A DNA stretch of 64,000 bases from Ischnura elegans (taxonomy: Eukaryota > Arthropoda > Insecta > Odonata > Coenagrionidae): assembly GCF_921293095.1 (NCBI RefSeq), contig NC_060246.1:140864198-140928197 (forward strand), read 5' to 3'. Below the pieces are notes generated by a model. It was not told the origin of the DNA. It did no database searches and saw only the letters and a list, made by a program, of their open reading frames with translations. Shown here one piece after another: positions 46,601-56,700 of the stretch (positions are counted from its first letter, which is position 1; the number at the start of each line of letters is the position of its first letter). The position numbers and the translations under genes were made by a program.

Positions 46601-48579
46601 AGAGGGAGCTGTTGCCAAGAATCGCCAGGTGGTGGTTGAGACTACAGGAGTACGACTTCGAAATCGAATACCGACCAGGCAGGAGCATGAGCCACGTAGA
46701 CGCCCTCAGCAGAAACCCGGTGGGAAAGGCGGTAGAACCTGAGATGGTGGACTCAAAAATATTCACCACCAGAATTCAGCAGGAGGATTGGCTGTTGACC
46801 ATGCAGCTGCAAGATCCGAGTCTCCAGGAAATACATGCGACATTGAAAAAGCCAGCACAGACAAACGAGGATAAGCAAGTGCACACTGATTATGTAGTAA
46901 GAGACCATCGAATATGTCGAAGAGTGGAGGGGGGAAGTCGTTGGGTGGTCCCAAGAGATGCGATTTGGAGAATCATAAAGGGGAGCCATGATGACATGGG
47001 ACATTACGGAGAAGAAAAGACTCTGGAACACCTGAGAAGATATTTCTGGTTCCCGAGGATGAGACAAAGGATAAAGAGATATATCGCAGCCTGTATCGAA
47101 TGCGCGTACCACAAGAGACCAGGCGGGAAAAGGGAAGGAATACTGTACCCAACTAAGCGCGAGGGTACGCCTTTTCATACCGTTAACATAGATCACCTAG
47201 GACCGTTCCCTCGTAGCAAAAGAGGCAGTGAATACGTCCTCGCGTACCAAGACAATTTTACGAAGTTCATAGTACTACGAGCTGTGAAAAACACGAGGTC
47301 AAAACCAGTCTGTGAGGCCTTGAGTGAGATAGTTAGCTTGTTTGGTTGTCCGGACCGTATCATCTCGGATAGAGGAACGGCATATACGTCGAGAGAATTT
47401 GAGGAATTTTGCGAGGGGCATCAGATAAAACACATCAAGAACGCCACTGCAACGCCTAGGGCAAATGGACAAGTAGAGAGATCAAACGCCATAATTACTC
47501 GAGCTATCACTACGATGAATTCAACGGAGGATGGAAGTGATTGGGATGGGCGCTTGAAAGACATTCAATTTGCCATGAACTCGATGAAGAACAAGACGGT
47601 GGGAGCCAGTCCACATGAACTGTTGTTCGCGTACCGCCCGCGGAATGCGTTAAGGAACCGAGTTGTAGTGACATTGCAGGAAGATGAACCTGAATTGAGC
47701 AAAGAAGTGCTAGAGGAGGTTAGGAAGGAAGCTTTAGGCAGGATGGTAACATGTCAGGAGAGGCAGAAGAAAAGGTTTGACGAAGCTCACAAGGAGCCAA
47801 GAAAATACGTGCGGGGAGAGTTAGTGTTAGTCGAGCGAGAAGCCCAGGCGACGGGAACGTCTCGAAAGCTAGCACCCAAATTTAAGGGACCATACAGGGT
47901 GGAGAAGGTATTCCCCAGGGATAGATATTTGCTGACAGACATCCCAGGAGCAGCCAGAACCCAGAGGAGGTTTCATTCGGTCTTTTGTGCAGATCGAATG
48001 AAACCATGGTGCCAACCCCCACCAGACTACGACCCCGATGCTGTAGAAGAAGATGACAACCCACCCCCATGCAGCCCCGGAGACCAGGGAGCCCACGAGC
48101 AGATTCAAGAGGACCCCGATGCTGTAGAAGAAGATGACAACCCACCCCCATGCAGCCCCGGAGACCAGGGAGCCCACGAGCAGATTCAAGAGGACCCCGA
48201 TGCTGTAGAAGAAGATGACAACCCACCCCCATGCAGCCCCGGAGACCAGGGAGCCCACGAGCAGATCCAAGAGGACCCCGATGCTGTAGAAGAAGATGAC
48301 AACCCACCCCCATGCAGCCCCGGAGACCAGGGAGCCCACGAGCCGATTCAAGAGGAATCCGATGCTGTAGAAGAAGAGGTCAGCCAACCGCAAGAGCGGG
48401 CCGAGGACGGCCCTGAAATCAGGAAAGGCCGACTGTCATCAACGGGCTGTTCGAAATGGTCCGGCAGGTGCTGCCCCTCTGGGGGACGCCGAGGAACTCG
48501 GACGGTAGAGCCAGTAAGGAGGGTGACGCGCAGTCAGTCGCGCGGAATGTGTGTAGAGAGACGGTGCGAGTTTTGTTAA
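43627..48579 (+). CDS. Gypsy gag-pol polyprotein, uninterrupted (1,650 aa)
   Basis: The first ATG of the frame is at 43627; a GTG 18 bases upstream is in frame but less likely. Order of domains by residue: a charged coiled-coil (about 120-160, [12 protein letters not shown] repeats); a retrotransposon Gag domain (about 177-295); two CCHC knuckles ([14 protein letters not shown] about 364, [14 protein letters not shown] about 385); an aspartic protease-like segment with DLGS in place of D-S/T-G (about 444); reverse transcriptase with YMDD at 766-769; RNase H with HTDASKHG (about 912); integrase with an H-H-C-C zinc motif (about 1120-1163) and D, D-35-E catalytic residues (QDN or NID, SDRG, QVER); a basic GPY-like C-terminus (about 1418); a 27-residue tandem repeat (1469-1576); and a last 48 residues encoded inside the 3' LTR. 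No frameshift separates gag from pol. Confidence 0.93.
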   Translation: MTSPTNASWDGECRVGSFNGVHSAEGRDATELAGTCREQESEAGVARERSEMHREATAKWVLPASTPFAARDKAKEDIQARGPGEQPREATVVWPTKGREPSLGNWRYPVGESSVLRSAAEREQALLQHERELLERERKLLERERELLNGQSLVLEKSMVGYREIAEQLLPEFEPSLTLGFTAVQWVRRVESIASAYGWDESMLLAQSVSKLRGAAKLWLNSVAEEVHSWEAFKKGLLYCFPSVEDQADVHLSLTKRRMQRGETHESYVYAMKTIARRGEVNEASLIKYILNGMWDKELVKLLTMCDFEDVEGLLRKIRRYESVTDRAKLGDRANFHNRPPVTIDKRAEVKEVRGERTPTQGVCFNCGKEGHLARECRVAARERICYRCKQTGHMQKDCLQATPRTTQNEKKWNVRKITRPNCIIKDEYHKWIEINDDRVVGFVDLGSDVVTLRRDVAQELGVEYEASQKRLVGFGSRGCEAIGTKRMILKVDDVNVEVEVLIVPENSQEDAIIVGRSALDQPGIRFEKEFGRLTISRENADLSERKNSQVRKVEEESRIQKDEIHMNENLTTQDEGALCDLVNKFRGCFAKNLSELGKANFTSISIDLNDDKPVTSRPYRLPYAKRESMQKAVEELMRIGIVQASTSEYASPALLVKKANGEDRLCIDYRGLNQKTRKEKFPMPAIDEQLDSLAGNRYFSTLDFASGYHQIPVAPQSRHLTAFVTPGGLFEFNSMPFGLVNAPAVFNRAMRQVIRNTKPGDVLIYMDDVLIPSRTVKEGLEKLERFLEALKETGLTLKLAKCEFFKERVDYLGFEINADGIKPGERKIRAVREFKRPENVHEIRQFIGLAGFFRRFVPRFAAISQPLTKLTKNGVEFKWNEEQEVAFQELKARLVERPMLTLFDVSAKHEVHTDASKHGLAGILMQSQNKGPLRPVAYYSRQTTDAEKSYHSYELEALAVVESVDKFRMYLLDRMFKVVTDCNALKTAMTKRELLPRIARWWLRLQEYDFEIEYRPGRSMSHVDALSRNPVGKAVEPEMVDSKIFTTRIQQEDWLLTMQLQDPSLQEIHATLKKPAQTNEDKQVHTDYVVRDHRICRRVEGGSRWVVPRDAIWRIIKGSHDDMGHYGEEKTLEHLRRYFWFPRMRQRIKRYIAACIECAYHKRPGGKREGILYPTKREGTPFHTVNIDHLGPFPRSKRGSEYVLAYQDNFTKFIVLRAVKNTRSKPVCEALSEIVSLFGCPDRIISDRGTAYTSREFEEFCEGHQIKHIKNATATPRANGQVERSNAIITRAITTMNSTEDGSDWDGRLKDIQFAMNSMKNKTVGASPHELLFAYRPRNALRNRVVVTLQEDEPELSKEVLEEVRKEALGRMVTCQERQKKRFDEAHKEPRKYVRGELVLVEREAQATGTSRKLAPKFKGPYRVEKVFPRDRYLLTDIPGAARTQRRFHSVFCADRMKPWCQPPPDYDPDAVEEDDNPPPCSPGDQGAHEQIQEDPDAVEEDDNPPPCSPGDQGAHEQIQEDPDAVEEDDNPPPCSPGDQGAHEQIQEDPDAVEEDDNPPPCSPGDQGAHEPIQEESDAVEEEVSQPQERAEDGPEIRKGRLSSTGCSKWSGRCCPSGGRRGTRTVEPVRRVTRSQSRGMCVERRCEFC
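48031..48381 (+). repeat. 81-bp coding tandem repeat, 4 units plus a partial
   Basis: Units start at 48031, 48112, 48193 and 48274, with a partial fifth at 48355. Each encodes 27 residues starting [20 protein letters not shown] then AHEQIQE. The units are almost identical at the DNA level (CAGATTCAA/CAGATCCAA, CAG/CCG), so expansion is recent. The repeat is acidic and Pro-rich, contains one Cys per unit, and follows the integrase C-terminus. Confidence 0.95.
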
Positions 48580-48644
48580 GGGAGTATCACTCGAGTGCTG
48601 TAATAATCATTGCTACCTCTGTTAATAAATGAAGCTACCTCACA
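48434..48644 (+). repeat. 3' LTR of the Gypsy element
   Basis: A 211-bp copy of the 5' LTR. A short purine stretch (AGGAAAGG, 48421-48428) precedes it as a candidate, weak polypurine tract. The polyprotein stop codon lies inside it at 48577-48579. Confidence 0.95.
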
Positions 48645-49520
48645 CCATGATCATGGATGCTTCCAAACACCTACCTGTTAACTTGTTTGCTTGCATGCAG
48701 TCTTGCTTTCCCATAATCATCGCTTCCTCTGATGGTTTCCTTCAATATTCCCCCGTTGTACACGTTCCATAGACATTTTCTACAACATGCTCATTGAACG
48801 TGTTTGAATATATTTCTGGGTCGATCGGCACTCCCAATATGTCAGTCTCATTGTCCAGTTGCGCTTGAAGAAGACATCTTACTAAGTCCTTAAAGTTTAA
48901 TCACAGACTCAGAGAATTGATGAAATGAAATACATAACGACACATTTGGAAAGCGTTCTTTCTATCTCATGGATATTCAAATATGCGTCTCATTCCACAA
49001 TTTCGGTCACTTTATCTACACGCTAACCCTTTTGGTGTCTCGTAGTCTACCGTGGCATTCTTGATTCGTTGATCTTTCGGTTTTTCACAGCATTGCTTGT
49101 CATAAGAAGACGATGGTTTCTCCTAGATTCCATTATGCGTCTTTAAAAGTGCGGATATCAGAATTTTGTATCTCCTTTGCACCACGGTTTCTGACCTAGA
49201 AAAATCCCACTTTTTTTATTTACCTGTGCAAAAATTAATGTTTTTCAATGTTCCATGAAAATTATTTCATTTTAACACTGATGTGTGTCTCCCAAACACA
49301 TGTTCGAATGCTATGAACGTAATCAGAAAATTTGCAAATGCGCTAAGAGAGTAAAGAAATACATAGGTACCTAGAGAAAGAATTTGCAGTGTTTCATTTT
49401 AATGCTGTCATTTTTTATTCTTTTTCCTCTGATATATATTTTTAACCAATAAAACTATGGCAAATAAAATTTTTTGAAATGCTACTTGTGCTTTAAAACG
49501 CATAGGATATTACTTTTTAA

Positions 49521-51183
49521 TAGAGATGTGCGAATAGTATCCGCGAATACTCGAATACCTCGAATATTAGAAAGTATTCGATATTCGAGGTTTCGAATAG
49601 TTATGCGAAAAGTACCGCCTCGATTACCTCGAATACTTTGAATTACGCGTCATACACTGTCGCACGCACGTCGTTGGTAGTTGACTCGGAAAAATGTAGA
49701 GAACTGTAGTCATTTAGTGCTCGCAGCGCCGTTTTACGCAAGTTGACGAATTACATCAAATTCGTGGATTTTAGCGGTGAAAAGAGTTCGACGAGGGGAA
49801 CCGAAAATGGTCGGGTGAAAAAATCCGAAAATCCCCGATTCCCCCCACCAGGAGAACCTCAGTGCCGTGGGATAGCAACCTTGGGGCATTTCCCACGATC
49901 CGCTATCCCCCTCCATTCAGCACTCGCCTCACCCACTCTGACGCTTTCCTCTTCTCCGAAATCAAACAAAAGGTCCCAGCTCGCGCAGGGATCGCATTAC
50001 GAAGACCCCTGCTTCGAAAAAAAGATCGAGTTACGAGAACAATAAAAACGTGTTTCACGCCCTCCCCCTTTTTCTCACCCACTGACCTTTTTCTGGCTAC
50101 CTGCTTCGAAGTTACCCATTTCTGGAGGTCAACTGCTGTGTGAGTACCGTGGGATACTTACATTAGCGCATTTCCCAAGATCCGGTATCCCTCTCCATTC
50201 AGCACTAGCCCACCCCTCTGCGGCTTTCCTCTTCTTCGAAATAAAAAAAGGTCACAGCTCGCGCAGGGATCATATTACGAAGACCTTAGCTTCGAAAAAA
50301 TACCGGGTTACACGAGAACAATAGAAACGTGTTTCCGGCCCTCCCTTTCCTCCCCCACTGACCTTTTTTTTCCTACCAGCTTCGAAGTTCTCCATTTCTG
50401 TGGAGGTCAACCGCTGCATGAGTCATCTATTAGCACAAAAGGTGTCTAAGAATAACTTTCGTCGATTGATGTTACACCTTTATTGAATTGAAATATTAGT
50501 AATGTGCGCGTAATTTCAAAAAGAATAAGACCAAACACGACGTATTTCTGAGTTTATTTAAGCATTTTACGCAAAGAAATAAATGTCAAAATACGACGGA
50601 GACTTAGCATTCTGGCGAAACTCGATATGAGCAGCAGAGCTTCTCGGAATTTGATGCGGTATTTTTTTCCGAAAGCATATATCAAGTTACAATTAATGAG
50701 TGGTGCTATAAATCTTTATTTTTACAGTCCCAGACAAAGGGATATTTTCACAGAATATTTGGTTTCTCCCTGATAGCAATTCCAATTCATCTTCTTATCT
50801 CGTGAGAACTCCCAAAGATGGACTGAAAATAATTGAAGAAAATCCGGTGGAAAAGAGCCTGTATTTTGCAAAATGCCTCAGATTGTCAGCTAGCACTTGG
50901 CAGCAGAAGTGGGGGTAAAGCGATGTTAGTTGAATTAATTATATGCCCAATTGTTTCCATAAAATTAAAATATTCATTAATCAGCTAAATTCCTGTTCGA
51001 ATCCTTTTAAGGAAATCAAAATTACTCCCCAAAATCTTGTGTTGCCTGCTGCATAGGCAACCGAGTCAAACATTCCAGCATTCATCATTTAGTATTCGAG
51101 GTATTCGAAATTCGAGGTATTCGAATATTCGAGCAATGATTTAATATTCGAATTCGAGAAATCTGCTATTCGACTCATCTCTA
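49521..51183. mobile_element. hAT-superfamily element, non-autonomous
   Basis: A 1,663-bp element with an exact 8-bp target duplication CTTTTTAA (49513-49520 and 51184-51191). The left end TAGAGATGTGCGAATAG pairs with TAGAGATGAGTCGAATAG from the complement of the right end. Subterminal zones are packed with ATTCGA/TCGAAT/CGAGGTATTCGA words. Open frames near 49743-50143 lack transposase motifs. The ends resemble those of the hAT element at 17535-18562. Confidence 0.85.
49867..50424. repeat. Two diverged tandem copies of about 278 bp inside the hAT element
   Basis: 49867-50142 and 50148-50424 share, in the same order, CGTGGGATA, CATTTCCCA(C/A)GATCCG, CTCCATTCAGCACT, GCTTTCCTCTTC, CAGCTCGCGCAGGGATC, TTACGAAGACC, CGAGAACAAT(A/A)(A/G)AAACGTG, CCACTGACCTTTTT and GAGGTCAAC(T/C)GCTG. 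Confidence 0.85.
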
Positions 51184-51314
51184 CTTTTTAACTATGCATG
51201 TCGTAAAAATATGGAACGAAAAAGAATGAAAGATTGCCAGAAAAAGGCAAACGGTCAATTGACCGCTGGCGGTCATTATAGGTATGCGGCTTACCCCGGA
51301 CATTCCAGTGTTAA

Positions 51315-52066
51315 AGACCCATTATCACCTCAAAAATTGTGAGTGGGACAGTAAGCCTCATGAATCATTTTGTTTGTCTCCTTGAGAAATTTTTTTGAGA
51401 AAGCACAACACTGTGCTCGATTATCGATTCCATTTTTTTCGTGACACGGTCAGCATGCAGAGGTTTACAGTAACTAATGATCTGCCGCTTCCACAGCTTT
51501 AAGAGCACTGAGACTGATTTTGCGGTAAAGCTTAATGTCCACCCCAAGCTTAGCGTACTTGAAGTGGTTTTGATCTCTCTCCAACCAATAGGAGTGGTGC
51601 AGGAAATTCAATTTCGTTACTTTTGGAACGCAGCCAGTAGATTAAGTAGGGAGAAAATGGGGTGGGGGTGCATTTGCTGAAGGTGGATGCTGATGAAGAT
51701 CCTGAGAGAAGTCAAGTATTCCGGTGGGCCGGAGGAAGAGTCGGAGCTGCTTATCATATGTTATTTCTATTGCCCTTGTTTTCCTATGTTAGGTTGGACC
51801 ATCTTTTCACTTTTTCCAGAATTTCCCTTAATCCACATTAAAAATATTGATTTGTGATAGCTTTTTCTTGCATCCTAATGTTTTATTCAAATAGCACTTC
51901 AAATCCTCCAAATCCAGTGACTATATAATACCATAGAGTAAGTCTTACTTTATGCTAATAAAGTGACCTTCAGATTTATCGTTTTTTTTCGGCATCTCTT
52001 TTTTTCCTCAAATTGTTACCACCCCTCCAAATGCTTTACTAAGACTACATCCATTCCAATTCCTTA
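51315..52066. other. Intergenic sequence
   Basis: No gene or element recognised; AT-rich with a few short open frames. Confidence 0.5.
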
Positions 52067-52275
52067 CTCTTTCTAACCCAGAGTTGCTTATGGGAGAAAT
52101 CAAATATCAAGACTTCTCATTTTAAAAATATAAAAATTTTCTACTCAAACAGTAATTGTTGTAGCTACATATTTCCCCATTAAAATTTACAGCGAAAAGG
52201 AACACGCATTTTAAATCTTTCCTGAAAGAGCAGAAAATGTGTACACTTTTGTTATTACTAAGAAGCAACAGAGGG
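52067..52275. mobile_element. piggyBac-type MITE, copy 2 (decayed)
   Basis: It aligns along its whole length with the element at 3369-3579, e.g. TTTCTAACCCAGAGTTGCTT, TCAAGACTTCTCATTT, TTTAAATCTTTCCTGAA and AGAAGCAACA(G/T)(A/C)GGG. Its flanking TTAA sites have decayed (TTAC and TTCT). Confidence 0.7.
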
Positions 52276-52754
52276 TTCTAATGGGTTAGTGCTCATAAGT
52301 ATTGGCAGTCTGGTGCTTACCAGATCCTCAGCAGCCTATACTGATACGTCCTCATAATGCCTACCACTAGGAGTGATACTTTGTATCATGAAATGGTGAG
52401 GACATTTAAATGAAATATAACTCCTTCGTAAAAAAAAGTTCCGAGATGTAATTTTTGTTACATTGATGTATACTGTCTTTCCATCTTCCTTAATTACACC
52501 ATTTATATCCATCAATTATCTTGATTTATTTCAAAAGTTTATTTTCTGCATGATAATTAATTTTAAAGGGGTCCTCTCAAAAGCCAAAATATATCCCTGT
52601 AGCACTTTTTGGCTGAGAAACTTAAGCTGGCATATCAGCTATCAGTACTGAGAGGGCTAAAATGAATCTATGTCATGCTTTTCACTTCATGAACACACAG
52701 AATCGATGCATTCTTTAATGGTAAATAAAAAATAGAAGTTTTCAAAATTAAACA

Positions 52755-52760
52755 TTTATT
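52755..52760 (-). terminator. Candidate polyadenylation signal of ClC-b
   Basis: AATAAA on the - strand, about 890 bases after the stop codon. It is a candidate only. Confidence 0.3.
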
Positions 52761-53478
52761 TATAACAGCCATATAAATTCTTCATTTCCACTATCTACAT
52801 TTTCCCACCAGAAATGGGATTAAAAATACAAATCATTGAATAGCAAGTGGTACTTGACCTCAATGAATATTATGACAAATAAATATCACATGATTCCTTA
52901 TTAATTAAATGTACAAGAATACATGAATTCATACAATGTGAAAGGTACAATTATTAAAAAAATTAGTTCATATATCCAAGTCTGAATCTCACTATCATAT
53001 TTTTCCATTCCTTGTAGGGGATAGCTTCAATGGCTTGATAAAATTATCTCTAAAATTAATTTTTTTCTGGGATTTTTCTGGTGATTATTTGGCTTTCTAC
53101 ATTACAAGAATGCTAATTTTTCCATCAACCATGAAAAACACCATTTTTCAAACTTTAGCAATGAGTTGGGTATTCTACACCCATGCTGGGCTTTCAATGG
53201 AATGAGAGTTGCAACAAGGTGGCCACTTAAATATCAAGACTTTTCCAGACTTTACTGTCTACCACCATTATTTTCCATACTGCTTCATAATGTATAACAT
53301 ATGTAATAATCATACATTTCCAGATGATAAATACTATGAAGTACAGATCAGGATGGACCCTAAGATAAAATTTTGAACTAAGAAGAATTTCAATTGACTG
53401 AAAAATACTTAACATATCAATTTAGTCCACGTTTATCACCTCAGAAAGAAAAAAACACTTTTTTAAAACAAATAATAG

Positions 53479-53541
53479 CTCCAGCTGTTGAAACATTCAT
53501 GTGGTCAATCGATAATTGTGATAGCTTTCCTTGGAAGTAAG
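53479..53541. repeat. Dispersed repeat, copy 2
   Basis: Matches 41690-41752: CTCCAGCTGTTGAAACATTC then ATGTGGTCAATCGATAATTG and TAGCTTTCCTTGGAAGTAAG. It would lie within the ClC-b 3' UTR if that transcript ends near 52755. Confidence 0.6.
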
Positions 53542-53645
53542 AGCTATCTTTGAGAGGGCTAGAAAACATGATGGAATGAGTCAAGCTTCATATAGATTAA
53601 CACATACTGGGTTTGATTAAGAAAATGGTAACAAATTAAAATCAA

Positions 53646-53747
53646 TCAAAGTTTTTCTGAAATTAATAATTTTTCCAAACCCATCATGCCCCTATGTTTC
53701 CACACCCTGAATCTTGCCAAGTCTTTCCGCGTAACCATTCCTATGAC
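53646..53747 (-). CDS. ClC-b: ClC-b last exon: end of CBS2 and stop
   Basis: Acceptor TTTCTCTTTAG. 33 codons, [20 protein letters not shown] and [13 protein letters not shown], then TGA. The TRKDLARxR-x-x-K-x-G-x-x-x-LE pattern is the CLC-7 C-terminus. Confidence 0.92.
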   Translation of the reverse strand, partial: VIGMVTRKDLARFRVWKHRGMMGLEKLLISEKL

Positions 53748-56700
53748 CTAAAGAGAAACAATATTAGTTCAAATCAATTAAAAAGTTACATTCCTCACAA
53801 TTTTTTTCTAACCTACCTCATTTGAACTATTCACAACAACCAGGTGTCGCAAACCAAGGGCTCGGAAAAGTCTGAAGATTCGAGGAAGAGAAGCTGACTA
53901 AAATTTTCATAGAAAAGAAATCATCATTAATACCAGGCAACATAGATAGATGGAAAACACAAAGGTTTCAAAATGAGTATAATATATTTACATCTCAACT
54001 TACATGCTGAACTGAGTATGGTGAGCGATTCATAAAGGGTCTCAAATCAATATTAAAAGTTTGTTCCAGAGGTGATACATGCACTTCCTGTAAATAAAAA
54101 AAAAGGAATGCATTTAAAGTGAAGCAACAGACTAAAAAGTACTTAAATATATACGATCAAATGAAATGAGTTTTTCACACTAATTTACCCCAATAGTAGG
54201 ATAACGAGGATATGCATCACGGAATAACTTCAATGAGACATTCTTGTGACCTTGTTGTTGTTGAGAAGGTTCATGGAATATTTTGTTCTGCAGTAATACT
54301 ATAAGATGAGACCTTATTATAAGGCCTTTAAATAAACCAACCGATCCACCATCTCCCTGCAAAAGAGAATCATTCTATGAGTAAATAGATATTCTACTTC
54401 ACTATATAGAGTTAAAAAAATACAACAAAGCCACCAATACATCATTACTAGTTCACAATCCCTAGTAATTAATTCAGCAATTAAAAAACAATAAGATTTG
54501 GCAATTACTTTCATCAATTTAGTATAAGATTGAAAAAGCACCATAAGGATGCACATAATAATTTTGCACCCACAAGAAATGCAACCTTTAAGCAAACCAT
54601 GGATGCCTTAAAGAAGCAAGGAGAAAATTTATCGTTATTAAGGCTGAAAAAAAACTACAAACTTCTCCTGCCTTTCTCAATCTTGATTTGAAAGGTCATA
54701 GAGCTCCAGCCCCCTTTCCACCATTGACCAGGCCAAGAATTTGTCAGAGTATACTGCTTTTGATAATTAAAATCACTCTACTCTTCTCCATTTAAAATTA
54801 GAATATTACCATATTACTTGGTTCCACAACAGGAAATCCATTGAAAGATGTTTTCTTTAAAACATCCACGATGTGACCAACATTTTCCACAGTTTTGAAT
54901 GAGACCACAGGATGACTCATCACATCTTGAGCACGTATATCACTTGATAGCGGAGGTGGTTGCCAAGCAAGAATAGGAACACCAGAGAGCTGAATGTGGA
55001 TGTCGTACACACCCTTTAAAATGAAGAAACACAAAAATTAATTAAAGCATATGAAATTCAGATTGACAAAAAAATATTTCCACACAGTGAAGTTTGAACA
55101 AAGTTCAGATTTTGGAAACCCACTCCAATTACAGCACACTGTGAAAGAAAGCCTTGGAGCATCATCAAATATGAAGATGGAGTGACTAATAAAATACAAC
55201 AGTAAAAGTAGAAGAGTTAAGACTGATAAAATATAAGTTAGAATATCCTAGATATGTTGCCAGAAGCTGAGGTAAATGCCAGTGTGAGCTGAGACATAGA
55301 GCTTCCCAAAAAGTTGTACACCAATTAGAAAATAGTAAAAGTTATTTATTATCTCATTGCAACTGATATTAATTAAATATTTAGATGGAGTCTTTTTCTA
55401 AAATGATAGTTTTTAAATTTCCAAACCCATCCCAGAGATTTTCATCAAATCCTAATTTCTGAAAACTAAAAATACCAAAAAAGTTATTACGTATGTCCAA
55501 GATTATCATGAGATTTATTTTTGGAATCATCTGTGATAGATATATGATTATGATGATAATTTCATTAATTGCTTGGCCGAGAGAGCTTCATGCAGAGCTG
55601 AGACCAAAACTTTTATATTTGTCTTTCGCTCCAAGTTTTCTCCACTAAATGTACCTTTCCATCCACTTACCAACATTGTACTCATTCAGGGTCATTGAAT
55701 GACTCCTTTCTCTAGAGATATATACAAGAAAATGAGAGAGTGTCGTAAATCAAGTTTGTAAGTCATTTATTCTTGCCAGCAAATTCTCCTACTGTGATTG
55801 CGGTCTACATGGCAACCAGATTGTGGTTTTCTCTCCCATCCCTTCCATGGGATGCAACTTGGATTGAAGAAGACCATGGGACTCGCAACCCTTTGGGTGC
55901 TACACCCTCTTCGAGAGGTTTTCCTCCAGGGGAGTTCTTAAAATTAACATTCTCAGAACTTAAACTAACCCTCACTTCTGATGACATCTTTGTAAAACAT
56001 TGAAAGCTTTGATTTTGATCTGTCAAATTTTTCTTAGGGGCCACACTTCCATAACTACGCCTACAGTCACTTCACTATCTCAAGGATCAGAGGACCTCAA
56101 AGCCATAGATTGAAAACCTTTGCTGACAATTCATTTGAACATTTTATTCCATAAATTGACAATAGCAGATGTCTAAAGAAGTATCTGAGTCATCACAATT
56201 CAAAGAACTCTACACAATTTAAGAAGGAAGGTGAATAAAAAGTTGACAATTGCAATGTCTGGCAATTGACACAAAAACTGGGGTTTCCAAGTAGGCTTCC
56301 GCGGAGATTATGTGATATCAGGTGATTTTTCCGGGTATTCTTCCGCATTTATCCATTTTGTAGGACAATATTTCACCAACTGGAACGTTGGTGAAATATT
56401 GTCCAACAAAATGGATAAACGCGGAAGAATACCCGGAAAAATCACCATTCATCAACACAAAAACTGACTTGAGTTTGACCTCTTCTTGCTTCCAAAATAA
56501 AAGCTTTCTCATACTTTTATATTTAAATTTAGTCACCACCAAATTAAATAATTAGAAATAGCAAAATTTCACTATCAAGTAGTTTGTTATACTGGGACTC
56601 TACTGCCTCATTCTAAAATATCAATAATAGCAAAAAGTAAGTCAATAAATATAAACAAAAATAAATAGAAACAAAAACTAAATAGAAACAAAAAATAAAT

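Larger units (their letters stand above)
43286..48644 (+). mobile_element. Ty3/Gypsy LTR retrotransposon, nearly intact, Mdg3-like
   Basis: A 5,359-bp element with 4-bp target duplication CCAT (43282-43285 and 48645-48648), LTRs starting TG and ending CA, a tRNA-Leu-type primer binding site and one long gag-pol frame. No env frame follows pol. The LTRs differ by two substitutions and one indel, so insertion was recent. A tRNA-Leu primer and single fused frame fit the Mdg3/micropia group; this assignment is inference without a tree. Confidence 0.93.
42325..51310. mobile_element. piggyBac-like element hosting two later insertions
   Basis: TTAA flanks lie at 42321-42324 and 51311-51314. The left end CACTAGAATGACCGAGGGCG and the complement of the right end, CACTGGAATGTCCGGGGTAA, agree in CACT(A/G)GAATG(A/T)CCG. 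Both ends carry a subterminal CAATTGACC word (GGTCAATTGACC near 51254). Removing the Gypsy element (43286-48644) and the hAT element (49521-51183) leaves about 2 kb with no recognisable transposase. Confidence 0.6.
52276..53645 (-). other. Likely ClC-b 3' UTR and flank
   Basis: Downstream of the ClC-b stop on the - strand. The first strong polyadenylation word on that strand is AATAAA at 52760-52755, which would give a 3' UTR of about 0.9 kb. A dispersed repeat copy lies at 53479-53541. No coding sequence was recognised. Confidence 0.4.

Noticed and set aside
47869..48393. 174-codon - strand frame with repeats
   Set aside because: Antisense image of the 81-bp coding repeat in the Gypsy polyprotein.
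48434..48644. env gene or second frame after pol
   Set aside because: The polyprotein frame runs directly into the 3' LTR; there is no space for an envelope gene.
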